Assembly (NCBI RefSeq): GCF_900230285.1
Contig: NZ_OCNK01000002.1
Location: forward strand, 806,001-870,000
Reading direction: 5' to 3'
DNA from: Blastococcus haudaquaticus
GTDB lineage: Bacteria > Actinomycetota > Actinomycetes > Mycobacteriales > Geodermatophilaceae
DNA length: 64,000 nt
The notes under the pieces were generated by a model, which worked only from the letters and a program-made list of their open reading frames with translations, was not told where the DNA came from and ran no database searches. Shown in pieces: positions 51,543-61,315 of this stretch; within the stretch, counting starts at the first letter, position 1; each line of letters begins with the position of its first letter. The position numbers and the translations under genes were made by a program.

Positions 51543-51598
51543 GCGGCTCTGCTGACCTGGCGGCTCCGCCGCACACGCGCGAACGGGGGGCACTGTGA
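51539..51598 (+). CDS. Possible 19-residue coupling peptide between permease 2 and the ATPase
   Basis: GTG 51539 has a perfect AGGAGG 6 nt upstream, the strongest ribosome-binding site in the operon. The frame encodes VSGSADLAAPPHTRERGAL and its TGA (51596-51598) overlaps the ATPase GTG (51595). Start and stop each overlap a neighbour by 4 bp. It may be only a relay for translation, or a real small peptide. Confidence 0.35.
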   Translation: MSGSADLAAPPHTRERGAL

Positions 51599-52434
51599 GC
51601 GCCACGCACAGGCTCGCCGCCGAGGGCCTCACGCTCGCGTACGGCGAGCGCGCCGTCATCGAGGACCTGGACCTGGCCGTGCCCCACGGACGCATCACGG
51701 CGATCGTCGGCGCGAACGCGTGCGGCAAGTCGACGCTGCTTCGGTCGATGTCGCGCCTGCTCGCCCCCCGCGGCGGCCAGGTGGTGCTGGACGGCCGCTC
51801 GGTGCACCGGCTGCCGGCCAAGGAGCTGGCCCGGACGCTGGGTCTGCTGCCCCAGTCGCCGATCGCCCCCGAGGGCATCACCGTGGCCGACCTGGTCGGT
51901 CGCGGCCGGCACCCGCACCAGGGGATGTTCTCGCGCTGGAAGCGGGAGGACGACGTGGCCGTGGCGGCGGCCCTGGAGGCGACGCAGACGACGGAGCTGG
52001 CCGAACGCGCCGTCGACGAGCTCTCCGGTGGTCAGCGCCAGCGGGTGTGGATCGCGATGGCCCTGGCCCAGCAGACCGACGTCCTGCTGCTGGACGAGCC
52101 GACGACGTTCCTGGACGTGAGCCACCAGATCGAGGTCCTGGACCTGCTGACCGACCTCAACCGCACACGCGGCACGACCGTCGTGATGGTCCTGCACGAC
52201 CTGAACATGGCCGCCCGCTACGCCGACCACCTCGTCGCGCTGGCCGGCGGTCGGGTGCACGCCGCCGGCGCACCCGACCACGTCCTCACCGAGGAGACGG
52301 TGCGCGCGGTGTTCGGGCTGGAGTGCCGGGTCGTGGTGGACCCCACGTCCGGTCGGCCGCTGATGCTCCCGATCGGCCGGCACCACATGACCGCGCCTGC
52401 CGAGGCGCTCGCGGCCGGCGAACCGATCTCCTGA
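51595..52434 (+). CDS. Iron-siderophore ABC transporter ATP-binding protein
   Basis: A 279-residue FepC-type ATPase. Walker A is GANACGKSTLL, the Q-loop LLPQSPIAPEGITV, the signature LSGGQRQRVWIAMAL, Walker B DVLLLDEPTTFLD and the switch His VLHDLNMAARYADH. It powers siderophore uptake. GTG 51595 has GGGGGGC upstream and is coupled to the preceding mini-ORF. Confidence 0.94.
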   Translation: MSATHRLAAEGLTLAYGERAVIEDLDLAVPHGRITAIVGANACGKSTLLRSMSRLLAPRGGQVVLDGRSVHRLPAKELARTLGLLPQSPIAPEGITVADLVGRGRHPHQGMFSRWKREDDVAVAAALEATQTTELAERAVDELSGGQRQRVWIAMALAQQTDVLLLDEPTTFLDVSHQIEVLDLLTDLNRTRGTTVVMVLHDLNMAARYADHLVALAGGRVHAAGAPDHVLTEETVRAVFGLECRVVVDPTSGRPLMLPIGRHHMTAPAEALAAGEPIS

Positions 52435-52449
52435 TCTGCAGAAGGGGTG

Positions 52450-52782
52450 TCAGCCGTCGATGACGCGGGTCGGGCGGCTCTCCAGGACACGGTCGGGCCG
52501 GGCGTCGTAACGGTGCACGTCGACCCGCTTCTTCGGGGGCCGGTCGTTGGCCATGAGGACGGCGATCCAGGGCAGGACCGTCCCGAGGAAGGCGAAGATC
52601 AGCATCAGCCAGACGACCTGGTAGAAGGCCGCGGCCAGAACGATGAAGACAGCGCGGATCCCCATGGTGATGGCGTACCGCTTCTTCCGGAACGCGTGCT
52701 GCTCGGCCAGGCTCGGCTCGGCCTCGGTGATGAGCAGGGGCTCCGACCGGCGCTGACGTGGGAACTGCTGGCTCGAGGCCAC
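52450..52782 (-). CDS. DUF3099 family small membrane protein
   Basis: A 110-residue protein with two adjacent membrane helices (about 45-62 and 64-82: RAVFIVLAAAFYQVVWLML, IFAFLGTVLPWIAVLMAN) and the family motif LITEAEPSLAEQHAFRKKRY. The function is unknown. GTG 52782 lies 9 nt after GGAGGG; ATG 52791 directly abuts that site and is less likely. It is convergent with the siderophore operon. Confidence 0.8.
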   Translation of the reverse strand: MASSQQFPRQRRSEPLLITEAEPSLAEQHAFRKKRYAITMGIRAVFIVLAAAFYQVVWLMLIFAFLGTVLPWIAVLMANDRPPKKRVDVHRYDARPDRVLESRPTRVIDG

Positions 52783-52885
52783 GGGCTCCATCCCTCCACG
52801 ACCGTGCGCCCCGGGTACTCCCGGAGCGGTGCACGGTGCACAACCCATCGTGCCACCGAGATGGGTCCGACGCTGCTGCCTCCCG

Positions 52886-53467
52886 CTACTTCGCGGACTT
52901 CTTGGCCGCCTGCTTCTGCTCCTGCTTGAACGCGCGGACCTCGGTCAGCGACTCGGGCCCGGTGATGTCGGCGACGGAGCGGCGGGAGCCCTCCTGCCCG
53001 TAGTCGCCGGCGGCCTCGCGCCAGCCCGGCGGCGTGACGCCGTACTGCTTGCCGAGCAGGGCGAGGAAGATCTTCGACTTCTGGGCACCGAAGCCCGGCA
53101 GCTCGTTCAGGCGCCGGAGCAGGGTGGGTCCGTCGGCAGCATCGGCCCAGAGGTTCTCCGGCCGGCCGCCGTAGCGCTCGACCAGCAGCCGGCACAGCTC
53201 CTGCGTCCGTCCGGCCATGGAGCCGGGGTAGCGGTGCAGGGCCGGCGGTCCCTGGAACACGCGGGTCAGCTCGTCCGGGTCGGCGCCGGCGAGGTGCGCG
53301 GCGTCCAGGGAGTCGACCCCGAGCCGGTCGGCCAGCAGCCGGGGCGCCCCGAAGGCACGTTCCATCGGGAACTGCTGGTCGAGCAGCATCCCGACGAGCA
53401 GGGCGAGCGGGTCGCGGCCGAGCAGGGCGTCGGCCGCAGGATCCTGGGCGATGCGGAGGTCGGGCAC
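52886..53467 (-). CDS. HhH-GPD-type base excision DNA repair protein
   Basis: A 193-residue helix-hairpin-helix glycosylase-like protein. [17 protein letters not shown] is the early helix, and [19 protein letters not shown] is the helix-hairpin-helix with the GFG-x-K pattern. The C-terminus is Lys/Ala-rich. A catalytic Asp/Lys is not evident, so activity is uncertain. GTG 53467 ([16 protein letters not shown]) is chosen; the upstream open frame overlaps fur. Confidence 0.85.
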   Translation of the reverse strand: MPDLRIAQDPAADALLGRDPLALLVGMLLDQQFPMERAFGAPRLLADRLGVDSLDAAHLAGADPDELTRVFQGPPALHRYPGSMAGRTQELCRLLVERYGGRPENLWADAADGPTLLRRLNELPGFGAQKSKIFLALLGKQYGVTPPGWREAAGDYGQEGSRRSVADITGPESLTEVRAFKQEQKQAAKKSAK

Positions 53468-53548
53468 GGGGGAAGTGTGCCGCAGCACCACGCGGGGGAC
53501 GACGCCCGGCCGTGCCTCGGACCAGCCCGTTCCTCGCCCAGCACCATT

Positions 53549-53563
53549 CTTGACCAGGTCAAG
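53549..53563. promoter_or_regulatory. Fur-type palindromic operator upstream of fur
   Basis: CTTGACC-A-GGTCAAG is a perfect 7-1-7 palindrome 22 bp before the fur start. It overlaps a -35-like TTGACC. It is well placed for FurA autorepression of the fur-katG operon. Confidence 0.65.
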
Positions 53564-53585
53564 GTTGGCGCGTGAGGATGCCCTC

Positions 53586-54008
53586 GTGCCCGACTCGGCA
53601 GAACTGGAACGCGATCTGCGCGCCGTGGGGCTGCGCGTCACGCGTCCGCGTCTGGCGGTGCTGGACGCCGTCCACGCGCACCCCCACCTCGACACCGAGG
53701 CGCTCATCGGCGCGGCCCGCACGCGCCTGGACGCCATCTCCCACCAGGCCGTCTACGACGTCCTGCGGGTGCTCACCGACACCGGCCTCGTGCGGCGCAT
53801 CCAGCCGCAGGGGTCGGTGGCCCGCTACGAGGCGCGCGTCGGCGACAACCACCACCACCTGGTCTGCCGCGACTGCGGCGCCATCGTCGACGTCGACTGC
53901 TCCGTCGGCGCCGCTCCCTGCCTCACCCCGTCCGACGACGCCGGCTTCGTGGTCGACGAGGCCGAGGTCGTCTACTGGGGCCGCTGCCCCGCCTGCGCCA
54001 CCGCCTGA
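53586..54008 (+). CDS. furA: Fur-family metalloregulator (FurA-like)
   Basis: A 140-residue regulator. The winged-helix part has [20 protein letters not shown] and [19 protein letters not shown]; the metal and dimer part has [17 protein letters not shown] and a second CPAC pair for structural zinc. As in mycobacteria and streptomycetes it precedes katG and probably represses it in response to iron and peroxide. GTG 53586. Confidence 0.9.
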   Translation: MPDSAELERDLRAVGLRVTRPRLAVLDAVHAHPHLDTEALIGAARTRLDAISHQAVYDVLRVLTDTGLVRRIQPQGSVARYEARVGDNHHHLVCRDCGAIVDVDCSVGAAPCLTPSDDAGFVVDEAEVVYWGRCPACATA

Positions 54009-54059
54009 CCCCCGCCTGACCCATCCGCCCTCCGACCCCGACGCTGAGAGAGGCCCCCC

Positions 54060-56279
54060 GTGAAGGACGAGACCAACAAGGTCCAGACCGACAGCACCAG
54101 CGAGAGCGAGAACCCGGCGATCCCGTCGCCGGAGGCGCACACCGACCAGCGGCCGCGCACGAACCGGGACTGGTGGCCCAACCAGGTCGAGCTGTCGGTG
54201 CTGAACAAGCCCTCCAGGGACTCCGACCCGCTGGGCGCGGACTTCGACTACAAGGCCGCGTTCGCGACGCTGGACGTCGAAGCGGTCAAGCGCGACCTCG
54301 TCCAGGTCATGCGGACCTCGCAGGACTGGTGGCCCGCCGACTGGGGCCACTACGGCCCCCTGTTCATCCGCATGTCGTGGCACGCGGCCGGCACGTACCG
54401 CATCGCCGACGGGCGCGGGGGCGGTGGCGAGGGCGGGCAGCGCTTCGCGCCGCTCAACAGCTGGCCGGACAACGCCAACCTCGACAAGGCCCGCCGCCTG
54501 CTCCTGCCGATCAAGCAGAAGTACGGCCGCAAGCTCTCCTGGGCCGACCTGCTGGTGCTCGCCGGCAACGTGGCGCACGACGACATGGGCCTGCCGACCT
54601 TCGGCTTCGCCTTCGGCCGCGAGGACAACTGGCAGCCGGGCGAGGTCTTCTGGGGCCCGGAGGACACCTGGCTCGGCGACGAGCGCTACGCCGGCGACGA
54701 CCCGCTGGACCTCGACGAGGGCCCGCTGGCCAACGTCACCATGGGGCTGATCTACGTCAACCCCGAGGGCCCCAAGGGCAAGCCCGACCCGCTGGGCTCC
54801 GGGCACGACATCAAGCAGACCTTCCGCCGCATGGGCATGACCGACGAGGAGACCGTCGCCCTCATCGCCGGCGGCCACACCTTCGGCAAGACGCACGGCG
54901 CGGGCAACCCCGAGCTGGTCGGCCCGGAGCCCGAGGGCTGCCCGGTGCACGGCAACGGCCTCGGCTGGATCAGCCAGCACGGCACCGGCAAGGGCGCGGA
55001 CACCATCACCAGCGGCCTCGAGGGCGCCTGGACCCCCACGCCGACGACCTGGGACAACACCTACTGGGAGATGCTGTTCGGCTTCGAGTGGGAGCTCGTC
55101 GAGAGCCCGGCGGGCGCCAAGCAGTGGCAGCCGAAGAACCCCGAGGCGCAGGAGCTCGTCCCCGACGCGCACATCGAGGGCAAGAAGAACCCGCCGATGA
55201 TGTCGACGGCCGACATGGCCCTCGCGGTCGACCCGGAGCTCCGCGCCTACGCCGAGCGATTCCGGGACGACCCGGAGTACTTCGCCGACCAGTACGCCCG
55301 TGCCTGGTTCAAGCTGCTGCACCGCGACATGGGCCCGAAGGTCCGCTACCTGGGCCCGGACGTACCGGCAGAGGACCTCATCTGGCAGGACCCGGTCCCG
55401 CCGGTCGACCACGAGCTCGTGGGCGAGGCGGAGATCGCCGACCTCAAGCAGCGCCTGCTCTCCTCCGGGCTGACCGTCCCGCAGCTGGTGCACACCGCCT
55501 GGTCGGCGGCCGCGTCCTACCGCGGCACGGACAAGCGCGGTGGGGCCAACGGCGCCCGGATCCGGCTCGAGCCGCAGATCAACTGGGCGGCCAACCAGGG
55601 CGTCCAGGACGTGCTGCCGGTGCTCGAGCGGGTCAAGGGCGAGTTCGAGCAGCAGACCGGCAAGCGGGTCTCGCTCGCCGACCTGATCGTGCTCGGCGGG
55701 AGCGCGGCCGTCGAGAAGGCCGCGGCCGACGCCGGTGTGCAGGTGACGGTGCCCTTCTCCCCGGGGCGGACCGACGCCACGCAGGAGCAGACGGACGTCG
55801 ACAACTTCCGGTGGTTGGAGACGCGGGCCGACGGCTTCCGCAACTGGATCGCGCCCGGGAGCAAGCTGGCGCCGGAGACGCTGCTGGTCGACAAGGCGTA
55901 CATGCTCGAGCTGACCGCGAAGGAGATGACGCTGCTCGTCGGCGGCCTGCGGGTGCTCGGCGCCAACACGGGGGGCACGCCGCACGGCGTGTTCACCGAC
56001 CGGCCGGGAGTCCTCTCGCAGGACTTCTTCCGCAACCTGCTCGACCTGGGCATCTCGTGGCGCACGTCGACCCACACCGACGGCGTGTACGAGGGGCTCG
56101 ACGCCGACGGCACCGTCGTGCGGACGGCGACCGCGGCCGACCTGGTGTTCAACTCGAACTCGATCCTGCGCGGGATCGTCGAGGTCTACTCGGCCGACGA
56201 CGCCCAGGAGCTGTTCGTGCGGGACTTCGTCGCCGCCTGGGTCAAGGTGATGGAGCTCGACCGCTACGACCTGCGGTAG
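54060..56279 (+). CDS. katG: Catalase-peroxidase
   Basis: A 739-residue haem enzyme that destroys H2O2. The distal site [10 protein letters not shown] (Trp107, His108) and proximal [11 protein letters not shown] (His273) are present. Trp107, Tyr232 (LIYVNPEG) and Met258 (FRRMGM) are placed to form the Met-Tyr-Trp adduct required for catalase activity; M. tuberculosis numbering is W107, Y229, M255. A second, degenerate peroxidase domain forms the C-terminal half. GTG 54060 follows GAGAGAGG. It is in an operon with fur. Confidence 0.97.
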   Translation: MKDETNKVQTDSTSESENPAIPSPEAHTDQRPRTNRDWWPNQVELSVLNKPSRDSDPLGADFDYKAAFATLDVEAVKRDLVQVMRTSQDWWPADWGHYGPLFIRMSWHAAGTYRIADGRGGGGEGGQRFAPLNSWPDNANLDKARRLLLPIKQKYGRKLSWADLLVLAGNVAHDDMGLPTFGFAFGREDNWQPGEVFWGPEDTWLGDERYAGDDPLDLDEGPLANVTMGLIYVNPEGPKGKPDPLGSGHDIKQTFRRMGMTDEETVALIAGGHTFGKTHGAGNPELVGPEPEGCPVHGNGLGWISQHGTGKGADTITSGLEGAWTPTPTTWDNTYWEMLFGFEWELVESPAGAKQWQPKNPEAQELVPDAHIEGKKNPPMMSTADMALAVDPELRAYAERFRDDPEYFADQYARAWFKLLHRDMGPKVRYLGPDVPAEDLIWQDPVPPVDHELVGEAEIADLKQRLLSSGLTVPQLVHTAWSAAASYRGTDKRGGANGARIRLEPQINWAANQGVQDVLPVLERVKGEFEQQTGKRVSLADLIVLGGSAAVEKAAADAGVQVTVPFSPGRTDATQEQTDVDNFRWLETRADGFRNWIAPGSKLAPETLLVDKAYMLELTAKEMTLLVGGLRVLGANTGGTPHGVFTDRPGVLSQDFFRNLLDLGISWRTSTHTDGVYEGLDADGTVVRTATAADLVFNSNSILRGIVEVYSADDAQELFVRDFVAAWVKVMELDRYDLR

Positions 56280-56291
56280 TCGCTGGGCCCT

Positions 56292-56330
56292 CAGACGCCC
56301 CGGCCCGCCTCGTGCGGGCCGGGGCGTCTG
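56292..56330. terminator. katG terminator hairpin
   Basis: A perfect 17-bp stem (56292-56308 with 56314-56330) and a 5-nt loop, 12 bp after the katG stop and 22 bp before the convergent STAS stop. It probably works in both directions. Confidence 0.75.
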
Positions 56331-56352
56331 CGCGTCCCCGCCCGGCGGGCCA

Positions 56353-56703
56353 TCAGCGCGGCGGTTCCTCGGCCTCCGGCCGCAGGAACACGGTGTCTAT
56401 CCCCGCGAGTTGCAGAGCCCGGTCGATCGGCCGCGAGGACCTGCGCAGCACCGGTCTGCGCCCCGCGGCCGCGGACGCCTCCGCGCAGAGCAGCATGAGC
56501 GCCAACCCGGAGGAGCTGATGAAGGTCACGCCACCGGCGTCGATCGCATCGACCACGACCCGCTCCCGCCCCCGGGCGCTGGTGAACCGCGTCGCCACCG
56601 CGGTGTCGACGTCCCCGCGCAGGCACAGCACCCGCCGGTCGGCGGCCTCGTCCTCGACCGTGATGGCGCCTGCCGGAGCTCGCTGCTCCCGATCCACGTC
56701 CAT
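56353..56703 (-). CDS. STAS-domain protein (anti-sigma factor antagonist-like)
   Basis: A 116-residue STAS-fold protein. [18 protein letters not shown] is the first strand and helix, and [21 protein letters not shown] includes the conserved D-x(n)-SSGL phosphorylation region. It may be a partner-switching anti-anti-sigma factor, but no RsbW-type kinase is nearby. ATG 56703 has AGAGGG upstream. Confidence 0.85.
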   Translation of the reverse strand: MDVDREQRAPAGAITVEDEAADRRVLCLRGDVDTAVATRFTSARGRERVVVDAIDAGGVTFISSSGLALMLLCAEASAAAGRRPVLRRSSRPIDRALQLAGIDTVFLRPEAEEPPR

Positions 56704-56848
56704 GAGCCCTCTTCCCCGCCGACTGGGGCCGGCGCGGGCGGAGCCGCCGCCGATGGCTCGACACGCGGGTTCCTCCACCGAAACGGTACGCCGCCCGCGG
56801 CTGCGCCTGCACCCCGCGATCCCGGCCTCACGCAGGGAGAATGGTCCG

Positions 56849-57280
56849 GTGCGTGCGGTGGTGAGCAGGGTGAGTACAGCGGCTGTAACGGTCCACGGCG
56901 CGGTCGTGGGCGAGATCGGACCGGGACTGCTGTCACTGGTCGGAGTGGGTCACGCCGACGACGTGGCGGCCGCGCGGGCGCTGGCCCGCAAGGTCCACGA
57001 GCTGCGGATCTTCCCGGGGCCGGACGGTGAGGTGTCCGTGGCCGACCTGGGCCTTCCCGTCCTGGTGATCAGCCAGTTCACCCTCTACGCAGACACCCGC
57101 AAGGGCCGTCGCCCATCGTGGCAGGACGCGGCTCCTGGCGAGGTGGCCGAGCCGCTGGTCGACGAGGTCGTCGCCGAGCTGCGCCGGCGCGGGTGCACCG
57201 TGGCGACCGGCGTCTTCGGTGCGCGGATGCAGGTGTCGTCGGTCAACGAGGGCCCGATGACCCTGCTGCTGGAGGTCTGA
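56849..57280 (+). CDS. dtd: D-aminoacyl-tRNA deacylase
   Basis: A 143-residue enzyme that removes D-amino acids from t[18 protein letters not shown] is the start, [20 protein letters not shown] holds the SQFTL motif, and [16 protein letters not shown] ends with the Gly/Asn-Pro-like active-site segment (NEGP). GTG 56849 has GGGAGAA upstream. Confidence 0.92.
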   Translation: MRAVVSRVSTAAVTVHGAVVGEIGPGLLSLVGVGHADDVAAARALARKVHELRIFPGPDGEVSVADLGLPVLVISQFTLYADTRKGRRPSWQDAAPGEVAEPLVDEVVAELRRRGCTVATGVFGARMQVSSVNEGPMTLLLEV

Positions 57281-57353
57281 GGACGACCGGTCCCGGGTAT
57301 GCCGCAGTGACCGAAGACACTCCCTGTCGGTTTGCTGTGAACGACCGGATCGC

Positions 57354-57380
57354 GGAACACGGAAGCCGGTCGGGACCGTT
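57354..57380 (+). promoter_or_regulatory. SigR/SigH-like promoter before sigB
   Basis: GGAAC (57354-57358) and GTT (57378-57380) are spaced by 19 bp, matching the oxidative-stress ECF consensus GGAAT-N18/19-GTT. It lies about 145 bp before sigB. Confidence 0.5.
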
Positions 57381-57526
57381 GTGCAGGGCGTACCACATCG
57401 GACAGAAGAAGCAGGGACCGGTCCGGACGAGCCGGAAACCGCCCGCATTCACGCCTAGGTGCCCCACGGCCGCCACCGACGACGCCGCGGATGCATCCGA
57501 ACCGAAGGCAAGGACGAAGACCCATC

Positions 57527-58513
57527 GTGACGCTGCTGCAGTCTTCCCCCAACGACACCCTCGGGGTGCGCTCACCGCGCCGGGAGCCCGACACCAGCGG
57601 ACTGGTGTCGACCGACCTCGTGCGCGTCTACCTCAACACCATCGGCAAGACCGCGCTGCTGACCGCCGAGCAGGAGGTCGAGCTCGCCAAGCGGATCGAG
57701 GCCGGCCTCTACGCCGACCGCCTGCTTGCCGAGAAGCCCGACCTCACCCCCGCGAAGAAGCGGGACTACAAGATCCTCGCCGTCGACGGCAAGGCCGCCA
57801 AGGCGCACCTGCTGGAGGCCAACCTCCGGCTCGTCGTGTCCGTGGCCAAGCGCTACACCGGCCACGGCATGACGTTCCTGGACCTCATCCAGGAGGGGAA
57901 CGTCGGCCTGATCCGCGCCGTCGAGAAGTTCGACTACACCAAGGGCTTCAAGTTCTCGACCTACGCCACCTGGTGGATCCGTCAGGCGATCACCCGGGCG
58001 ATGGCCGACTCCGGTCGCACGATCAGGCTGCCCGTCCACCTGGCCGAGCAGGTCAACAAGGTGGTCCGCACCCGGCGCCGCATGCACCAGGAGCTCGAGC
58101 GCGAGCCCACCGCCGAGGAGCTGGGCCTCGAGCTCGACCTGCCCGAGGCGCGGATCACCGAACTGCTCGAGTACAGCCGCGACCTGGTCAGCCTCGACCA
58201 GACCGTCGGCGCCGACGAGGAGTCCCGGCTCGGTGACTTCATCGAGGACGCCGACGCCGCGGTGGCCGAGGACGCCGTCGCCTTCCAGATGATGAAGGGC
58301 GACGTCCGCAACGTCCTCGAGACGCTCGAGGACCGGGAGCGCGACGTCGTCATGATGCGCTTCGGTCTGGACGGCGGTCAGCCCAGGACGCTCGAGCAGA
58401 TCGGCAAGCAGTTCGGTCTGTCCCGGGAGCGGGTCCGGCAGATCGAGCGCGAGACGATGGCCAAGCTGCGCGACCCGCAGCGCGCCGACGCCCTGCGCGA
58501 CTATCTCGCCTAG
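57527..58513 (+). CDS. sigB: Group 2 RNA polymerase sigma factor (SigB-like)
   Basis: A 328-residue sigma-70 close to SigA but without its long N-terminal region. Regions 2 ([35 protein letters not shown]), 3 ([20 protein letters not shown]) and 4 ([20 protein letters not shown]) are all present. It is a stress or stationary-phase factor and matches Rv2710. GTG 57527 has an AAGGACGAAG upstream; the frame to 57491 is longer. Confidence 0.93.
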   Translation: MTLLQSSPNDTLGVRSPRREPDTSGLVSTDLVRVYLNTIGKTALLTAEQEVELAKRIEAGLYADRLLAEKPDLTPAKKRDYKILAVDGKAAKAHLLEANLRLVVSVAKRYTGHGMTFLDLIQEGNVGLIRAVEKFDYTKGFKFSTYATWWIRQAITRAMADSGRTIRLPVHLAEQVNKVVRTRRRMHQELEREPTAEELGLELDLPEARITELLEYSRDLVSLDQTVGADEESRLGDFIEDADAAVAEDAVAFQMMKGDVRNVLETLEDRERDVVMMRFGLDGGQPRTLEQIGKQFGLSRERVRQIERETMAKLRDPQRADALRDYLA

Positions 58514-58523
58514 GCACGACGAC

Positions 58524-58559
58524 AGAAGGGCCGGTCACCTGCGGGTGACCGGCCCTTCT
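58524..58559. terminator. sigB terminator hairpin
   Basis: AGAAGGGCCGGTCACC (58524-58539) pairs perfectly with 58544-58559 over a 4-nt loop, giving a 16-bp stem 10 bp after the sigB stop. It is shared with the convergent acyltransferase gene. Confidence 0.8.
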
Positions 58560-58564
58560 CGCGT

Positions 58565-61315
58565 TCAGACGGGGCTGCGCATCCGGCGGGGGCCCGGGTC
58601 GACCCGCGCCGTGGGCGGCCCCACGTGGGCGCTGCCGCCGGCGACCACCAGCGACCGACCACCGTGCCAGGGGTTGGGCGGACCGACGATCACCGGCTCC
58701 AGCGTCAGCCGCAGCACCTCGGGGAGGTCGTCGGCCAGGCGTGCGACCCGCAGCAGCAGGTTCTCCAGCGCCTCCAGGTCCACCGGCTCGGAGCCGCGGT
58801 AGCCGTCCAGCAGCGGGAACGCCCGTGGCGCCCGGACGAGCTCGGCGGCGTCCAGGTCGGTCAGCGGGAGCGTGCGGTAGGCGCGGTCGCCCAGCAGGTC
58901 GGTCGCCACTCCCCCGAGCCCGAAGCTGACCAGGGCGCCGAACGAGGGGTCGTCGACGATCTCGACGACCGTGGCGACGCCGGGCGCCGCCATCTCCTGG
59001 ACGATCACCGGGTCACCGGACGGGATGGCGGCGAACGCGGTGCGCACGGCGTCGTCGTCGGCCAGGTCCAGCCGGACGCCGCCCAGGTCGGACCGGTGCC
59101 GCAGCCACGGTGCGGTCGACTTCAGCACCACCGGGTGGCCGATGTCCCGCGCCGCGGCGACGGCCTGCTCGGCGTCGGTGACGGTGCGCGTGCCGAGGAG
59201 CGGCACGCCGTAGGCGGCGAGCAGGGTCATCAGCTCGTCGTCGGTCAGCTCGCGGCCGGACGGGGCACCGGCGAGAACCGAGCGCACCAGGTCCTTCGCC
59301 ACGGACTCCTGGACGTCGGGCAGCTCGGGCAGGTCGCCCACCGGCCGACGCCGCCAGCGGGCGTACTCGGCGACCTTGGCCAGCGCGATGACGGCCCGCT
59401 CGGGCGTGGAGTACGAGGGCACCGACCCGCGCCCCGGCATGCCGTCCTCGTCGAGCACGGCCAGCTCGTCCGGGATGCCCTCGGTGGACAGGAAGCTCGC
59501 CACGACCGGCTTCGACGACGCGCGGGCGACGTCCCGCAGCGCGGGCCCGTACTCCTGCGAGCCGGCCATCAGGGGCGGCAGGAAGACGGCGACGACCGCA
59601 TCCACCGTCTCGTCGTCGACGGCCGCCTGCAGCGCGTCCCGGAACGCCTCCGGGCTGCCGGTGACCCCGATGTCGACGGGCGCCTCGTGCGAGAGCTCCA
59701 GCCCCTCCTCGAGGACGGCGTCGGCGACCAGCACCCCGATCGCCGTGGAGTTGCCGACGATGGCCACCCGCGGCCCCTCGGGCAGCGGCTGGTGGGCCAG
59801 CAGGGTGCCGACGTCGAACATCTGCGCCACGGTCTCCACCCGGATGACCCCGGCCGAGGCGAAGAGGGCCGCCACCGACTGCTCGGGGACCGCGACCGAC
59901 GTGCCGGCCAGGCCCGGCGTGACGTTCACGTGCCGCCCGCTCTTGACCGCGACGACCGGCTTGGTGCGGCCGACGCTGCGGGCGAGGCGGGCGAACTTGC
60001 GGGGGTTTCCGAAGCTCTCCAGGTGCAGCAGCACGACCTCGGTGCCGGGGTCGGTGGCCCAGTACTGCAGCAGGTCGTTGCCGCTGACGTCGGCGCGGTT
60101 GCCCGCCGAGACGAAGGTGGACAGACCCAGCTGGCGGCTGCGGGCGCGCTCGAGCAGCGCGACGCCCAGCGCTCCGGACTGGGCGAAGAAGCCCACCCGC
60201 CCCCGGCCCGGGACCATCGGCGCGAGGCTGGCGTTGAGCCGCACCTCGGGGTCGGTGTTCACCATGCCCAGGCAGTTGGGACCCACCACGCGCATGCCGG
60301 ACGCCCGGGCGGCCGCGACCAGCCGGCGTTCGGCGTCCCGCCCCTCGGGTCCGGTCTCCCCGAACCCCCCGGAGACGACGACGAGGCCGCGCACCCGCTT
60401 GCGGCGGCAGGCCTCCACGACGCCGGCCACCTCGTCCGCCGGCACCGCGAGGACCGCCAGGTCGAGGTCCTCGGGGATGGACTCGATGTCGGCGTAGGCC
60501 GGGACGCCGCGCACGTGCCGGGCGCCGGGGTTGACCGGGTACACGGGTCCGGCGAAGCCGTAGTCGAGCAGGTGCCGCAGCAGCGCGTTGCCGATCTTGC
60601 CGTCGTCGTTGCTGGCCCCCACGACCGCGACGGAGGACGGCTTCAGGAGCCGGGCGATGGAGCGCGACTCGCTGCGCTGCTCCCGTTCGTAGGCGACGGC
60701 GAGCGCGTCCTCGGTCTGCTCGATGGGGAAGGTGAGGTGGACGACGCCGTCCTCGTAGGAGCGCTCGGACTTGTAGCCGGCGTCCTGGAAGACCCGCACC
60801 ATCCGGCTGTTCTGGGCGAGCACCTCGGCCACGAAGTTCTTGATGCCCCGCTCCCGGGCCGCGGCGGCGAGGTGCTCGAGCAGGACGGAGCCCAGGCCCC
60901 GGCCCTGGTGGGCGTCCTCGACGAGGAAGGCGACCTCGGCGTCGTCGGTGCCCGGATACCGGTCGTAGCGGCCAACGGCGATGATCTGCTCGCCGAGGAG
61001 GACCACGAAGGCCACCCGGTCGACGTGGTCGACGTGGGTGAACCGGTGCAGGTCCTTCTCCGACAGCCGCTTCATGGGCCCGAAGAAGCGGTAGTAGCGG
61101 GTCTGGTCGCTGCTGCGCTCCATCAGCCCGTTGATGCCGTCGTCGTCCTCCGGGCAGATCGGGCGCAGGTGCACCGTCCCGCCGTCGGCGGCCACGATGT
61201 CGGCCTCCCAGTGCGGCGGTGGGGTGGGCCGCTCGTCGCCGGCCGTCGGCCCCTCGTCAGGGGCCCGCTGCGAGCCCGCGAGCGGTTGGGGGGAGAGGGG
61301 TCCTTTATCAATCAC
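58565..61315 (-). CDS. GNAT acetyltransferase fused to ADP-forming acyl-CoA synthetase-like domain (Pat type)
   Basis: A 916-residue fusion. The N-terminal GNAT domain (about 45-200) has [14 protein letters not shown] and [17 protein letters not shown]. CoA-binding and ligase-like domains follow ([30 protein letters not shown]), and an ATP-grasp-like domain lies near 690-890. Related Pat proteins acylate lysines of acyl-CoA synthetases; the adjacent AcuC would reverse this. GTG 61315 overlaps the AcuC stop by 8 bp and no other start precedes the conserved [12 protein letters not shown]. Residues 4-24 are encoded by dispersed repeat copy E. Confidence 0.87.
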   Translation of the reverse strand: MIDKGPLSPQPLAGSQRAPDEGPTAGDERPTPPPHWEADIVAADGGTVHLRPICPEDDDGINGLMERSSDQTRYYRFFGPMKRLSEKDLHRFTHVDHVDRVAFVVLLGEQIIAVGRYDRYPGTDDAEVAFLVEDAHQGRGLGSVLLEHLAAAARERGIKNFVAEVLAQNSRMVRVFQDAGYKSERSYEDGVVHLTFPIEQTEDALAVAYEREQRSESRSIARLLKPSSVAVVGASNDDGKIGNALLRHLLDYGFAGPVYPVNPGARHVRGVPAYADIESIPEDLDLAVLAVPADEVAGVVEACRRKRVRGLVVVSGGFGETGPEGRDAERRLVAAARASGMRVVGPNCLGMVNTDPEVRLNASLAPMVPGRGRVGFFAQSGALGVALLERARSRQLGLSTFVSAGNRADVSGNDLLQYWATDPGTEVVLLHLESFGNPRKFARLARSVGRTKPVVAVKSGRHVNVTPGLAGTSVAVPEQSVAALFASAGVIRVETVAQMFDVGTLLAHQPLPEGPRVAIVGNSTAIGVLVADAVLEEGLELSHEAPVDIGVTGSPEAFRDALQAAVDDETVDAVVAVFLPPLMAGSQEYGPALRDVARASSKPVVASFLSTEGIPDELAVLDEDGMPGRGSVPSYSTPERAVIALAKVAEYARWRRRPVGDLPELPDVQESVAKDLVRSVLAGAPSGRELTDDELMTLLAAYGVPLLGTRTVTDAEQAVAAARDIGHPVVLKSTAPWLRHRSDLGGVRLDLADDDAVRTAFAAIPSGDPVIVQEMAAPGVATVVEIVDDPSFGALVSFGLGGVATDLLGDRAYRTLPLTDLDAAELVRAPRAFPLLDGYRGSEPVDLEALENLLLRVARLADDLPEVLRLTLEPVIVGPPNPWHGGRSLVVAGGSAHVGPPTARVDPGPRRMRSPV
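61251..61308 (+). repeat. Dispersed hairpin element, copy E (inside the Pat N-terminus)
   Basis: Plus-strand orientation. CCCCTC (61251-61256) pairs with GAGGGG (61295-61300), extended by flanking GG/TCC. The core is GGGCCCGCTGCGAGCCCGCGAG. The GTCCTTTATCA end abuts the AcuC stop. In the opposite direction it is translated as [20 protein letters not shown]. Confidence 0.78.
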
